From positions 346,543-395,102 of the forward strand of contig NW_003120918.1 of assembly GCF_000003605.2 (NCBI RefSeq): 48,560 nucleotides of DNA, in the 5' to 3' direction. The notes beneath the pieces are model-generated. The model was not told the origin of the DNA. It saw only the letters and a program-made list of their open reading frames with translations, and ran no database searches. The DNA is from Saccoglossus kowalevskii (Eukaryota; Hemichordata; Enteropneusta; Harrimaniidae). Position numbers and translations under genes: made by a program. This document shows, piece after piece, positions 11,047 to 23,099 of this stretch. Each line of letters starts with the position of its first letter. The stretch's first letter is position 1.

Positions 11047-12740
11047 TGAGCACCCTTGTGAAAGTACTGTTTAAAGTGAGCTTCGTCACTGCCCTGGTTG
11101 GGTCGCTACCACCCAGGGTTCCTTTTTCTTGTACGCTGTTCTATATTTGTACCTCATTTGGTTACATGTCTGCTGTGCATAGAGGATTGAGCTGTTCCTT
11201 CCAGTGGTATAGCGCAGAACATGGGTATTGTAGACTTTTGGGGTGTTGTTTGCCTGACTTTGTGTGAGTGTGCGTGCTGTATACACTTTTATTTGTGTAG
11301 TATCTTCTTCTTCCGTAGTTCTCTACTACATAATAGGGAGAGGGCGTTTTTTTGTCTATTTACCTTTGTAAATTATCCTGGGTCCTGCCCCATGTGTTGC
11401 ATGTTTTATTATCTCTGCTTTAGGAATCTACAACTGCAGTATGGGATGGAAGACTTTGTTTGATCAGCATGTGCCACACTAGCAAGAAGTGTCTGTAGAG
11501 GAACAACTGGAGTTGAGCACAGACCTTGAGCCAGGAGTGCATAAACAATCATATGAGAAGACTCATTGGAAGATTATTGGTAGACGTGATAGTTGATTGA
11601 TTACCGGTCACTTGGAAGACAGGACAGTGGTCTTAACTGTTGTCTTGCATTCCAGGGACGTGAATGCATTTGGGGCCGGGGTGTGTCACACGTAGTATCA
11701 GTGTTGACTAGGTAACTGAGTGTACTATTATGCAGTATTTAAGTGATGTACGAAATGCTGTTTTATTACCAGTTTTTTAGCCGAGTGTGGATCACTTTTT
11801 GGGTTAGTATTTATGTGGAAACTGGTTGCCATGGTGTTTGCCCGATGCCATGGTATGTGGCTTATTTCAGACATAAAATTCACCATGTACAGGAGCGAGA
11901 CACGGGTTGGGGATGTCTTTGCCTAAATTTGGAGTTTTTTATGCTAATTGAGAGTGACCGACCTTTAACCTGGAGAGGCGAGTTGTCGGATTGGTTGAAG
12001 GAACGCGCTAAAAACGGGACAGGAAAATGGCCGGAAATGGCTCAAGTTGAATGAAAAATATGTCAACAACATGGTTGCTGGTTTCCACTGATTTAGTTTG
12101 ATGTGTATAAGCTTTCACAATTATTGATTTTTGTTAAACTTGTGATATGTTGTTTTTCTGTTTCGTTGAGTGTTATTGCGATTAGTAAGTATTGTGACAT
12201 CATTAAGACTATTGCCATATAAGGAGTTGCACTCACTTGGTAGCTGATCGAGACTGTACTGGTGCAGAGCATGGTACTGGCTGTTAGTTTGTACAGTGAC
12301 ATTTGTAAAGAGACATTTGATTACTTGTTTTCACTGAACTGTAGAAATACTTTTTATGCATTGAGTGCTGTTTCAGCCACAACTGTGTAGTAGTAGCTGT
12401 GATTTATGATTAATGTTGCTGCTGATGTATTGCAGTTTACTGATCTTGTATCGCATGACTGCTAGTTGTTTGATAATATACCATTTGTTGTTTGGAATTA
12501 TTAAGGTCTCATTATTTGTGCTAGCGTGTTTGTGGGTACAGTTAGAGCTGGTTCGACACAATACTTACCCATTGCCCTTGATTTGAATTGAGGGGACCGT
12601 TCTCTGGGGACTGTGTGTGCTGGCCCCCTTTTATACAGTGAGGAAAAATTTATGCTCTCCGTCCACTTCGGATCCGAAATATTGGTCCGATAGCCTATTT
12701 GTGTTTGGTTGCCTGGCGACAAGTGGATGAGGCCGGGACA
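11047..12740 (+). repeat. Probable full-length 3' LTR
   Basis: If the LTR starts with TGAGCACCC after the purine tract and ends with GGGACA, it is 1694 bases with TG...CA ends. Only its last 257 bases (12484-12740) can be matched to the 5' side, where the LTR is truncated, so the left boundary rests on the purine tract alone. The rest has no recognisable coding sequence. Alternative: a short LTR of about 257 bases preceded by an unusually long 3' untranslated region. Confidence 0.5.
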
Positions 12741-15148
12741 TATGCCTTATGAACAGAATTTTCATTTTTTTTTTATCATAGTTCCTTGTAATCAGTATTT
12801 CGGGATATCGTCGTTAGTGTTAATTCACACTAAAGAAAGTAGTCAGGCTTGTAATAGAGCTGGCGTACTCACCGTCAGTTATGTATCATTATGCGACCTA
12901 CATTGTATGAGGAGTGTGGGAGGGGCGTCGGGTCACGTGACTACTTCAAAGAAAAATTGCATACAATATGATTGTGAATATTTATTGTCATTCTTGATTG
13001 CGCGTGTGGAATAATGTGCAACCTCGTGACAATATACAAGTTTTTGATTTTACTTTTGTTTAGTAATTCATTTTAGTACCTCAGAATAAGAAATATGCAG
13101 TCGAGTTAACTTTACACGAATACGACATCCAAGTACAACCATGTTTTATGAAATAGTCTATGCATCTGAATCATTCATAGAAATTCATTTATTAAATTTA
13201 GCCATCTTACAAAATGTTGGTTTAAGGGCTAGTGCAAACTGAGATGGTTCAAAGCTTTAATTATATATTTTCAGGTGAATGGAAGGTACCAAATGAGTCA
13301 CCGACGGTAATGTCGTGCCCAGGTCAAAACTCGTATTTGTGATTTTCATTAGAAGAGTGCATTGGATTGTCTGAAAAACAATATTTATCAATACAAATGT
13401 CGCACATGCGCAGCACGACGACCACCGTCCTTTAAAATCCGATAGTGATTGGGGGATCAGCTGCACAATTTAGAATTTAATTACTTGAGCGGCACATGTT
13501 ATCCCAAAAGTTGTCATTCCGTGCCGAATAAATGAAATGATTTTTTTTCTAATTTATATTTCTTTTTGATCGTCACATGTCATGTATGTTATAAGTTTTC
13601 TCTCAAACATTTTGGAAATGGAAACAATATTTTGAAGGTCTTGTTTGCTCCTCGTGAAGTGATTGTATACAGTTTAATATATATGACACCAGATTTTTCA
13701 CCAATAACAAATCGTTTATTGTACTAAAGCTTGTAACAACATATGATATTGGACATCACAGACATAGATAATTTATTCACGAATCACATAATTCATAATA
13801 CAAAATAGGAGTTTATACATGAGGTTATTGATTAACCCTTTGAGCGCTTATTTTTTATTTAAATTTTGGTAAATTGCTTTCTATACATTTTTTTAATTTA
13901 ACCGAATTAATCTTACTTTTGGACAAGTAGACAAAATGTGACATTACTTCTAGTATTTTATCAAAATATATGAAGGTTTTCGCAAAATTTTACGTGAAAA
14001 ACATAAATGGAATTAATTTGCGGATGGTTCTTGACTTTGGCGCCCAAATATCACAAATATCACCAAGATTGACAAATAGTTTCCAAATATATTTGAATTA
14101 CTTTATTTACTTAGGTGCAAAACTAATAATCTTTCTATATAACATTCTCACAAATACTTGTTTCATTCAAGGCAGTACGATACTGGATGTGCAGTACTGG
14201 ACATGATGATAATATTTTCAATTTTCAAATAAGAACTCAAAGCACATATAAAATTAATGATAAACAAAAACAAATGTTGCTTGCTATTCATAGAGGATAA
14301 GCTAATAAATTGTAATGTGAAAACAATCGAAAAAATGGAAATTTTATGAAATGAAAAATTTGGAATATTATATAAAACATTTATGCACCACTTGGTATAT
14401 TTACTTACAAGTTCTGGATAATTAATGAGCGTCATTTTACGCATTATTACATAAAACAACGATATAAGGCTAAATAATTTAAAATATTTGTGAACACATA
14501 TTTAGTATTTCTAGGTGCGCTTCCCATTTTATTAAAAAAAAACAGCTGTTGCAATGTTCTGGGTCTATGCATAGTCTTCGCAATCTGATGAGTATTCTGT
14601 AAGTAAGTGAAAAAATAATTATTCAAACATGTGTCTATGACGTCATCGGGCACATCGACATTCGCTCGTTCTCTTACTGGTCAGATTGATTGTTTTTGTA
14701 TACTGTTTATCAATCGTGTTGTGCTATTTAACTTTCGTAGCTCAATAATAGCATAAATAATCGGAGTGATCCCGCATCATTGTAATTACACGTCTAATCA
14801 ATATCTCATTTATATGTTTGCTGCTGTTAAATTATGTGTAAAAGAAAATGTTTGTTAATCTGCACGTGGCAAATTACCGTAATGCACTCATACTGAACTT
14901 AGCCTGGGCTGATTGGAAATACATAAAAGCAGTTTTCAAGTACCAACTATTTATTCCATTGTTATTTATTTAACGATTTGTACTATTTTACATAAGTATA
15001 TAATTGCAATGTGCCAGGCCTATAATCGTCTTCTGTAAATAAAATAAAGTTATATAACAAAGCAATTATTACCTTTTCTGTTCTAGATCTTGTCTCATAA
15101 TGATTTACATGCAGTGACAAACCGCATCTAATTTGACAATTTGACATG
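12741..15148. other. Intergenic, no gene seen
   Basis: AT-rich sequence between the retrotransposon and the kinase gene. Open frames are short and resemble nothing. On the minus strand AATAAA-type signals at 14950-14955 and 14965-14970 lie about 200 bases past the tentative kinase stop and may end that transcript. Nothing else in it can be supported. Confidence 0.6.
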
Positions 15149-17031
15149 TTAGTGCACTGAAGTGTACTTATCATTACTTATCTATAGTTGACTATGCTCC
15201 CACTCACAAAGGTGTAATTTAACCGCAACAATCTTACACTATTTAGTAAAAACAAGTGTATCAATATTGGCGTATTTTGTCAGACAACCTATAAAACAAG
15301 TTATTAGAGAAATAAAATAAAAACAGTTTCACTTACTTCACTGTTATCTTTTGGCGTTAGCAAATTGGCGATCTCTCTATGATTTTTTTGCTTTGCTATT
15401 TGAAAAGCTGTTCTCCCTCTCTGTTTCAGAATGGATATAAAATACTGTCATAATCATAATATAGGTTATTAATGTTTAATATTTGTGTCAAAGTTGTTTA
15501 AATCGGCAGCATATGCACTCTGCGAAATTCGCAATATACTGGAAAACATTGCACAAAAAAGCTTAAACACTTGAGTAATGTTAAAGAATTTAAGTCTGAG
15601 ATTACTCTTTTATAATTAAATTATACATAGATAAAATAAAAAAAACACAAACCTTTGTTTTCGCTTTAGTATTACAATCTCTTCTAATCAAATTTTTCAC
15701 AATTTCATCATTATTGCCATAAAAACTAGCGTAATGTAATGGAGTAAACCCATACTGTAAAGATATATTAATACCTTAGTATGTGATTGCATTTTTGGGG
15801 TTTAAGTGTCTAAGTGTTTAAGTAATGTATATATGTTCTTTTCCTTGTAACCTCATTTGTCTTAGCTAGTCACATAGATATCATATAAGTAACTTCCGTA
15901 GCAACAACACACCTAGAAATCGGTAGCACTTCATTGCAATATACTATAGTTTCACAATAGTTGTATAAAATGAAATGACATGCACAGTTAATTAACACAA
16001 TTTTACACTCAAAACATGCTGTTAGTGGCAACTGAATGGTACCCATAGGAGTAAAACGGATCAAATAAACAAAGTTCTTGCGTACTACAAATTGGGTAAG
16101 CAATACCTGCCTAATAGCAAATGTCACGTGGTGCTGTAATTACACCACAACGTAGTTATCACTGACACCCGCACCCATAGATTTAGAGTAAGATTATATC
16201 GCAACAATATGCCATGATATAAATGATTACCTTATCTTTACTTTCAATTTCCATGCCCTTTTCCAGTAATAAATCCACGACATTGTTATGGATACCAGCA
16301 CAAGCCAAATGTAAACCAGACGAGCCAATCTATATATCATAAGATGTACAAAAACGAACAGCGATCTTACTCTAGAATCGACTAAAACACGGTAGGAATC
16401 ACCAAGACCAATTAGAAATATAATAATATTCTATATTATCAATAAGAACGTGAACACATTTCATTCAAAGAGTTAAAATAATTCGCAATTTGCCAACTTC
16501 TTACATTTGCCCATTTTTAGCATCAAATTGCTTTACATCAAGATTTCGTAAGACTTTGTATTAGCAATTTCGTCATAAATTTATTTATTTTGAGTATACA
16601 TGATGCTCACTGTTGACTTGGCCTGTAAATCTGATCCTAGTTCCAGACATTTCTTCACTGCACCAATCCCACCATACTTACATGCATAATGTATCGGTGT
16701 ACTGCCGAGCTGAGATAATAGGAACATCAAATTAGTTCAGATATTGTTTATATAGGAGTATGCTTTATTTCAACAAACGACATTGTTGTGAGATCATCTA
16801 AAATTTCGTATAAATATCCATGCCTGTGATGTGCTCCCTCAGACAATTTTCGAAATATACATGAACATAACATATCTGCCTATATTTTCTAGACACGAAT
16901 CCTATACGAATAACATGTTCACAACATATTCAATAATAACGCATTTTGCCGGAAATGTATAAAATATAATTTTACTTGTAATTACCTGATTTGAAAGTTA
17001 TATGCGGCTACAGCAAATTAATGAATGAATT

Positions 17032-17066
<35 letters not shown>

Positions 17067-20000
17067 TAATGAATGAACGAATTCACAGCTTATCTTAACT
17101 GTAGGAGTATGTTTTGTGGAAGATACTGTTCCATAAATATTGAGTTTCTACTACCTTGTCTTTAACTTCCAAATCCGCCGACATATCAAATAGTTTCTGT
17201 AAAATGTCAAGTTCACCTATTTGTGCTGCACAATGCAATGCGGTTTTCTCATTCTGAAATATACAACACAACAGTGTAAGCACATATATTAATTGCAGGA
17301 TACTCCCCCACAAAACGGAAATCATGAAATTATAATAGTTTATTACATATGCATAACCAATATGAAGTACCTGGCCTTTCATATCAATGTCTATTCCATA
17401 ATTTATTAACAGCTCAGTCACTTCATTACGCCTTTGTAATATTGAAATATGCAATGCTGTATTACCATCCTACGGGGAAATAGTATACAATGTGAATGGC
17501 ATTGCCATTTTGATGTTCAGTTAATCGAAAACATAAAAATAATATTCATAGCTTTTGCATATATTCAAATAAAGTTATTCAAAGAATTTTACATTGATAA
17601 CTATGCTTTCATCTTCATGTACCTTATCCTTGGTCGTGACGTCACAATTCATTCTTAGTAATTCTTTTACTTCTTCAATATCTCCCTTGCTAGCAGCTTC
17701 CATCAATGTCTTTGACCTCATTGTCTTTGTATGCAAAATAGGATATTGAGATTTAATATAAAGTTACTTACATGTTACTAAATTAGGCTTAGCCTAAATA
17801 CATATTCGTTTTTTAGTTCAGGAATTGAAGTCCCCCTTTTCTCATGAATTGAATACTTCCAATTAACGTTATATGTAGTATTTGCATAAAATCAAGATTA
17901 ATAAAACAAATTTACGGCAAATAATCACTTCTGCTTACTACTATTTTATGTCCAAATACCTTATCTCTGTCAGCGACGTCGCGATAATTTGCTGGTAATT
18001 GTGTAACTTCTTCAATTTCATTATTTCTAAGATCCTTTATCTGTGTAGTAGTATATTTTATAGTACGAAGTGAGGATGGTCATATTCAAGGCATAATCAG
18101 AGTACGTTAAATGTCATATACATTAAGCCAAGTGAAATACAAAGCCGTCAATGTTCTAGCATTAAGAATTGTAAGTATGACAAATTAATGAGTAACCGTC
18201 TGCTCACCTGAACAATGTCGAACATTTCTTTTATTTCTAAAAATATGAAAATCAAAAAAAATAATTTCCAATTGGAATTCTCGCTTTGTGGTCTCAAATG
18301 CAAAACAATGACATAACGCAAATGGCCGGAAATTAGGTAACCTTCTGAAACAGGAGAAATCTCAGGATCGGGATCCCGAAATATGATCCATAAAGTAAAT
18401 GTGGAAAAGTACTAAACCGATGTGGAACTGGAAATGAAAACGTTGTAGGCTAGTCAGAATATGTCAACAAATTTATGGCGCATGTTTACATAGACATTAT
18501 GGGACAGAGAATTGAAACAAAACACTACTGACAGATTATATGAAAACAGTACACTGAGATTCACCGATCGTAGTACTAACATTACACTAGCCATAATTCT
18601 AATTTGATACATTATGAAACTTTGAAATTTGAATCTAGTTTACTTAGTATGTTGTACCAATCTGAAAAATAACACCATCAACATATCATACCATGAATAT
18701 GTGTAATTAGCAGTGGTTATAAGAGGTGATCAAAGGAATGTTAACATACTCATATAGTATAGTTCATCATATTTTTGTTGTATTTTGTACCTTCAAACTT
18801 AGGTCTTATATAAGGGTCCATATCCCAACATTTATGCATCATCTCATTTAAGACTGCGGGACATTCAGTTGGAATGTCCTCCTCACTTGGTCGCTGGTTT
18901 TGACAAACTGCCCATTCGATTACTTCTGTTGCGACTGCATCTACAATTTAGATCAATACGAATTGCGTAATTACTCTTTGAAAAAGCCTGTATTATATTT
19001 AAATCATTAAAGTTGTTTGAATATTTACTTGCAATCACATATTATTATTCAAACTTGCTTATGTGGTTCAACCATCGACACAATATGTAGACAATATGCA
19101 TTATCGTAGTAGAGGTGAATAAAAACTATTAAAGTTATTCCTTAAATAACGAGCCATACTCACTTTCATAAGGGTCTTTCTGTGTAACAATCTCCCATAA
19201 TGTGATACCAAAGCTAAATGAAAGCATAATCAAATTATATATAATTGCTCAATCTCTGTCGTAGCTGATTGGGTATTTTTCAAAATACATACTTATCACA
19301 TACTAGTCTAGTTGACATATACAAAGAAGAAGTCGATACATCAACAAAATTTGTCAACAAAGCTACTACTTATTGGTCCGACTATTAGGGGTTATGATTG
19401 GGTAGCCAAACACGAATGATCTTGTGAGTAGCTTCATCGCGATTACATTATATATTTGCGTCGTATGGCGTCACATATTTGCATTGCACTTTTTAGTGGC
19501 AATCTATATATACTAAAGAAAATATTTTATTATCTCAACGTAACCTTTAAGATGGATTATAAATCACAGAATAAACCAACAGCATCTTGTCATTCCTAGT
19601 TACCATGTAAAATACGCTATTTAATGAGTACATATAATACACAACTTGTCTATTTAATTAACTTAATTATTAAATATGAGGGAATAAGTTTCATGTCCCC
19701 TTATTTAAACAACGGTTAACCTGTTAGTTTAATTATCTACTTGTTGATGAAGTTGTTATTTATGAAAATATATAATTGTTTGTAAGTAAAAAGAGGCGCA
19801 GCAGTCACAACCCGTTATATTAATCCTATATATATATATGCCACATTACGTTTTGTGATTCCTGTTTATAGTTGAACGCTCCAGGAAAAAGTGTATATGT
19901 GTAAGATGTAATATCAATACGCTAGATAGAACATTCTAGTTACAAGGATAACACATGTATTTTGATTTAGCAGTATATTAAACAAAATACGTCGCTTGAC

Positions 20001-21318
20001 CATGGTCAACCTGGTTGGATGGTGCGGAATGTATACCGACCATGGTCATATGATTATGATTATGACCGTGATCAATCTGGCTTTTACGTTGGTTACATAT
20101 TAACATATTGTGACACATACTTATTCCGACCACGGTCACGTAACTTAATCACACCCAATTCATTAGAGCCATGGCTAAACCATGATGTGCATGAATTTAG
20201 AACGGAATCTCGTTCCACAATTACGTCTCATTTGAAATAATGAAGTGTTTAATGACGGATTATACAAAATAATCTTATACACACAAGCACAATTTGTAAA
20301 GAGGGAGTGAAAACATTTACAAACATGCATACCTATATACATCGTATTTTTCATTTGGCTCCCTTCTTTTATTTTGAAGAAATTCCGGGGCCATGTGGGA
20401 GATTGTATTACATACTACATCTTCTTCTTTTTCTTCTTCTTTTTTTTCTTCATAGTGGTCTGCTACTGTCATTGAATAGACACGCCTAACGGATGATCCA
20501 AAGTCTGAAATCTATGAAGAAGAATATGCAATCTAAGATCAACCTGGAGATACTTAATTTAACGTACGTACAACGTGAAAAGACATTCTCGACAATGACA
20601 CAGTAACAAATAATGAAAATAATTTCCATTTAATTTACCTTTGCTTTGGGCCCAATGTCAACAAGTATGTTATCAATTTTCAAATCCTGATGAACAAGCT
20701 TTAAAGTTTTGTGTAGATAATTCATTCCCAGTATCACATCGTGCACAAGACGTAATATTATTGGCCAGCTAACGTCATTATTCTTTTGGTAGTCCCTCAA
20801 TGAGCCGTGACACATGTATTCTAATACAAGTGCATGGTTAGACGGATCCATCACGGCGCCTATTAGTTTGACTAAATATGGCGAACGGAAGCTAACCATT
20901 TTACGTACTTCATCTTCGAGCATATTCCTGTAACTGGATATGGCATTTAGTTAAAACATAACATTTATTGTGCTAAAAAATACACTACCCTTTAGTAAAT
21001 AACCTTGAAACATTATAGCATAATTAAAACTTCCCAAGAAGATTTAGAAAGCCCTGGGACAGTTTGAGAAATTCCCGAATAGAGTACTGGAACCAGTGTA
21101 CACTTACACATCAGATACATACATAAACATTACGCTATTCAGTATATTCACCTGATAGGAATTTTAAGATTTTTGAAAACTTTTCTAACAGCTACAGCAC
21201 CCTGGTCTTTGAGAATAGCTTTATATACGATTCCAAATCCACCATGACCAATTTTTTTTTCATTTTTAATGTCACTGTAGTCTATAATATGACCGATGTC
21301 AGAGAAGCCTTCAGCCAT
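15149..21318 (-). CDS. RIPK4/ANKK1-like protein kinase with ankyrin repeats
   Basis: A kinase domain followed by ankyrin repeats, the order found in RIPK4 and ANKK1, cytoplasmic kinases in stress and differentiation signalling. Minus-strand exons: 21152-21318, 20639-20927, 20333-20511, 19164-19213, 18791-18940, 18208-18236, 17960-18040, 17623-17724, 17371-17469, 17155-17253, 16611-16709, 16231-16329, 15653-15754, 15337-15420, and tentatively 15149-15181. The first 14 join with matching phases into 543 codons without a stop; the last adds ten residues and a TAA. The start ATG (21318) sits in AAAATGG and is preceded by a possible splice acceptor, CTTGCTGCAG, hinting at an upstream untranslated exon. 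If the last exon is wrong, reading through the donor after 15337 also stops after ten codons. Assignment to the RIP group is by architecture and motifs; orthology to a particular member is not shown. Confidence 0.9.
15337..18040 (-). other. Ankyrin-repeat exons (residues 289-543)
   Basis: Eight exons of 81, 102, 99, 99, 99, 99, 102 and 84 bases, all beginning and ending in phase 0. The middle ones each encode one 33-34 residue ankyrin repeat: GNTALHISILQRRNEVTELL, KTALHCAAQIGELDILQKLF, STPIHYACKYGGIGAVKKCL, SSGLHLACAGIHNNVVDLLL and FTPLHYASFYGNNDEIVKNL. The first exon (NNEIEEVTQLP) is a decayed repeat and the last (RTAFQIAKQKNHREIANLL) is a capping half. Exon edges fall in the loop between repeats, often after KDK. 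Such repeats form a stacked solenoid that binds partner proteins. Confidence 0.93.
17034..17067. repeat. (GATT)n microsatellite
   Basis: Seven to eight uninterrupted TGAT/GATT units in the intron between the ankyrin exons at 17155 and 16709. No function suggested. Confidence 0.9.
18791..21318 (-). other. Kinase domain exons (residues 1-278)
   Basis: Glycine loop IGHGGFGIVYKA (23-34). The beta-3 strand reads VAVRK (42-46), with Arg45 where VAIK kinases have the ATP-binding lysine and Lys46 next to it. The alpha-C region has LEDEVRKM (59-66). The catalytic loop is HQDLKIDNIL (135-144): Asp137 and Asn142 are kept, and Gln in place of Arg makes it a non-RD kinase as in the RIP family. DFG is at 155-157, APE at 193-195, and DVYSFG at 209-214 is the usual DVWSFG. 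The C-lobe ends with CW(D)MDPYIRPKF near 265-277. Between DFG and APE lies an extra charged tract, EEKKEEEKEED (173-183). Apart from Arg45 all catalytic motifs are present. Confidence 0.92.
19996..20176. other. Cluster of GACCnnGGTC palindromes in a kinase intron
   Basis: TTGACCATGGTCAA at 19996-20009 is a perfect 14-base palindrome; GACCATGGTC recurs at 20038-20047, a variant GACCGTGATC at 20064-20073, GACCACGGTC at 20128-20137, and AGCCATGGCT at 20167-20176. Five near-identical dyads in 180 bases of an otherwise AT-rich intron suggest a binding-site cluster or a remnant of a small repeat element. Confidence 0.5.
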
Positions 21319-23090
21319 TTTTTTTTTCAATTACCCTGCAGCAAGTAAAACAAAAGGTTAACAATACTATTAAATAATGTTTGTTTGTATATCATTATTT
21401 ATATTCCCTTCGCCAAATGTCTCTACTTCGACACAGTTTTGTCCAATAGAAAGAAGGATAAGGTGATTGTTTGTACTGCCTCATTTATGCTAGGCAATGT
21501 ATTTGTATACAACAGTAAAAAACAACAAAACTACACGTTGTTTGTGTCGCCCAAGATTCAGCTTGTGTATTTGCACCTAGTCACTGCAGAGAGGAGATGG
21601 GTGTGTGGTGTCGTGTTCACTGTAGAGCATAGGTAACAATTAAATTGGAATGAAATATTTGTTATCACCAGCGAACAATATCTTGATTTATTTAATACAC
21701 TCTATCGGCATTTAATAGTTTCACGCAGGAGACCCACTCCTTCCTATTATGACGGCAAATATTTTCATCTCCTATACAAAAATAGGCTACAGAAAACAAC
21801 GTAATTTTGAAACACGTTGAAATTGCTACATGCCATTTAGCGAATATGAAACAATGCTTGAATTAACAGAATCAAAATTTATTGAAAGTGTCACCAATCT
21901 CATTAATCTTTACTTTTTAAATTAGACAATTAGAAATTAGGTAAAATAACAAGCTAGCTATAAATACATATTGACAGTATACTCTGTCCCGCTTCATTTT
22001 ATACAGAGAAATCGAAAGAAAAATGAAGATTTCAACTCGACCTACAGCTTGAGTACAGTCTCGTTGCTACGATGTAGATTGGTATGTGCCTGAAATCGTA
22101 CAATGGCTACACAGTAATGTGTTTACTTTGTATACTAGCTTTTATACTAGAACTAAATGTACTTATCATTTTAATCAATGTTGTACTCTATTGCAGTTAA
22201 AAAAGGGCAAATGTCAAGTCGCTTTAAATACCAGTGTAGGTTATAAAAATGATATCATGATTGATTGTGATATGACGTACATCGCGTTTATCCGACTAAA
22301 TCTAACATAATATATAAGAACAAACCTTTAGTCCTGACGTCTACTACGTCCCATTTATTACCAAACGCTTCAGCGTGGTATTAAGAGTTTGCTTTCATGG
22401 GCGGGTGATACCCGGAATTAGCGGGACCAGCGCAATATAAACGTGACCTTGATAATGGGATTGTTTTCCCCCCAGTGTTCAAATAATAGAAGCTGATATT
22501 TTTGGGCTTTAATTGAAACACAAGACGAAAGTATTAGATGGATTACAAAAGAGGCTATAGTTAATATGGGCAAATGATTTGCTTGAGCCATTGGTAAATG
22601 TACGAAATTGATTTTGCTGTGATAATGTATACATGTATGTACAATTATGTGAATATAGTGATGTGTGTTATAGGAAGTAGGTGATGTCTTAAGTCTTTTG
22701 GTTATGTCATTTGAATCAAGAGGGAGAGGTTGAAGTACTTGATCGGAAAGAATGATTATATTTGTTCTTTGGCAGTGAATGGCTTATTTGTACTTGACTG
22801 TCGACCCACCCACCACTCGATTGTAATTTGGCCAGTTGCTATTAGACATCACTAGCATGACTAGTTGGAAGACAACCATCTAAGAGTAGTGTGAATAAAA
22901 TAATCATCTGTAATGAACAAGGAAATAATAAAGTTTTTATTTTTTATCTTAACCAACAATAAACAAGTCATTGAAAATGACAGTCCCTGTTAAATTTTTG
23001 AAAATTCTTTTTGTGCTCGTCATATTAAAGTGGAGGGGGAGTCGCGAGTGTGTCCTTGAAACTTGAGTCCAAAGAGGCGTATACAACAGA
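21319..23090. other. Upstream region of the kinase gene
   Basis: It should contain the kinase promoter and perhaps an untranslated first exon, since CTTGCTGCAG just before the start codon looks like a splice acceptor. No donor or TATA box could be fixed. The rest is AT-rich with only short, unrecognised open frames. Confidence 0.5.
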
Positions 23091-23099
23091 TTGTTTATT

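Larger units (their letters stand above)
1216..12740 (+). mobile_element. Ty3/gypsy-type LTR retrotransposon, degenerate, interrupted by a piggyBac-like element
   Basis: In order on the plus strand: LTR-related repeat, primer binding site, gag with two CCHC knuckles, DTG-type protease, reverse transcriptase, RNase H, integrase, long 3' region, second LTR-related repeat. Protease-RT-RNase H-integrase is the Ty3/gypsy order. A 3.55 kb piggyBac-like element sits between protease and reverse transcriptase; without it the retrotransposon is about 8 kb. The coding parts carry many stops and frameshifts. The two terminal repeats differ by roughly ten substitutions and two small indels over about 250 bases (counted by eye), so the insertion is not recent. 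No target-site duplication was found, because the left end is truncated against a piggyBac fragment. Confidence 0.9.

Noticed and set aside
11743..12054. 103-codon plus-strand frame in the 3' region of the retrotransposon
   Set aside because: No envelope-like signal peptide, fusion or membrane pattern, and no family resemblance; probably LTR sequence.
13270..13315. Possible plus-strand exon after TATATATTTTCAG
   Set aside because: Only about a dozen codons, no partner exons and no domain resemblance.
13833..13860. TTAACCCTTTGAGCGC, like a piggyBac-type terminus
   Set aside because: No matching GGGTTAA end was found within several kilobases.
13970..14206. Frame with MVLDFGAQISQISPRL, similar to an aspartic protease
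   Set aside because: The catalytic DTG/DSG is DFG here and no other retroelement part lies nearby; too weak to call.
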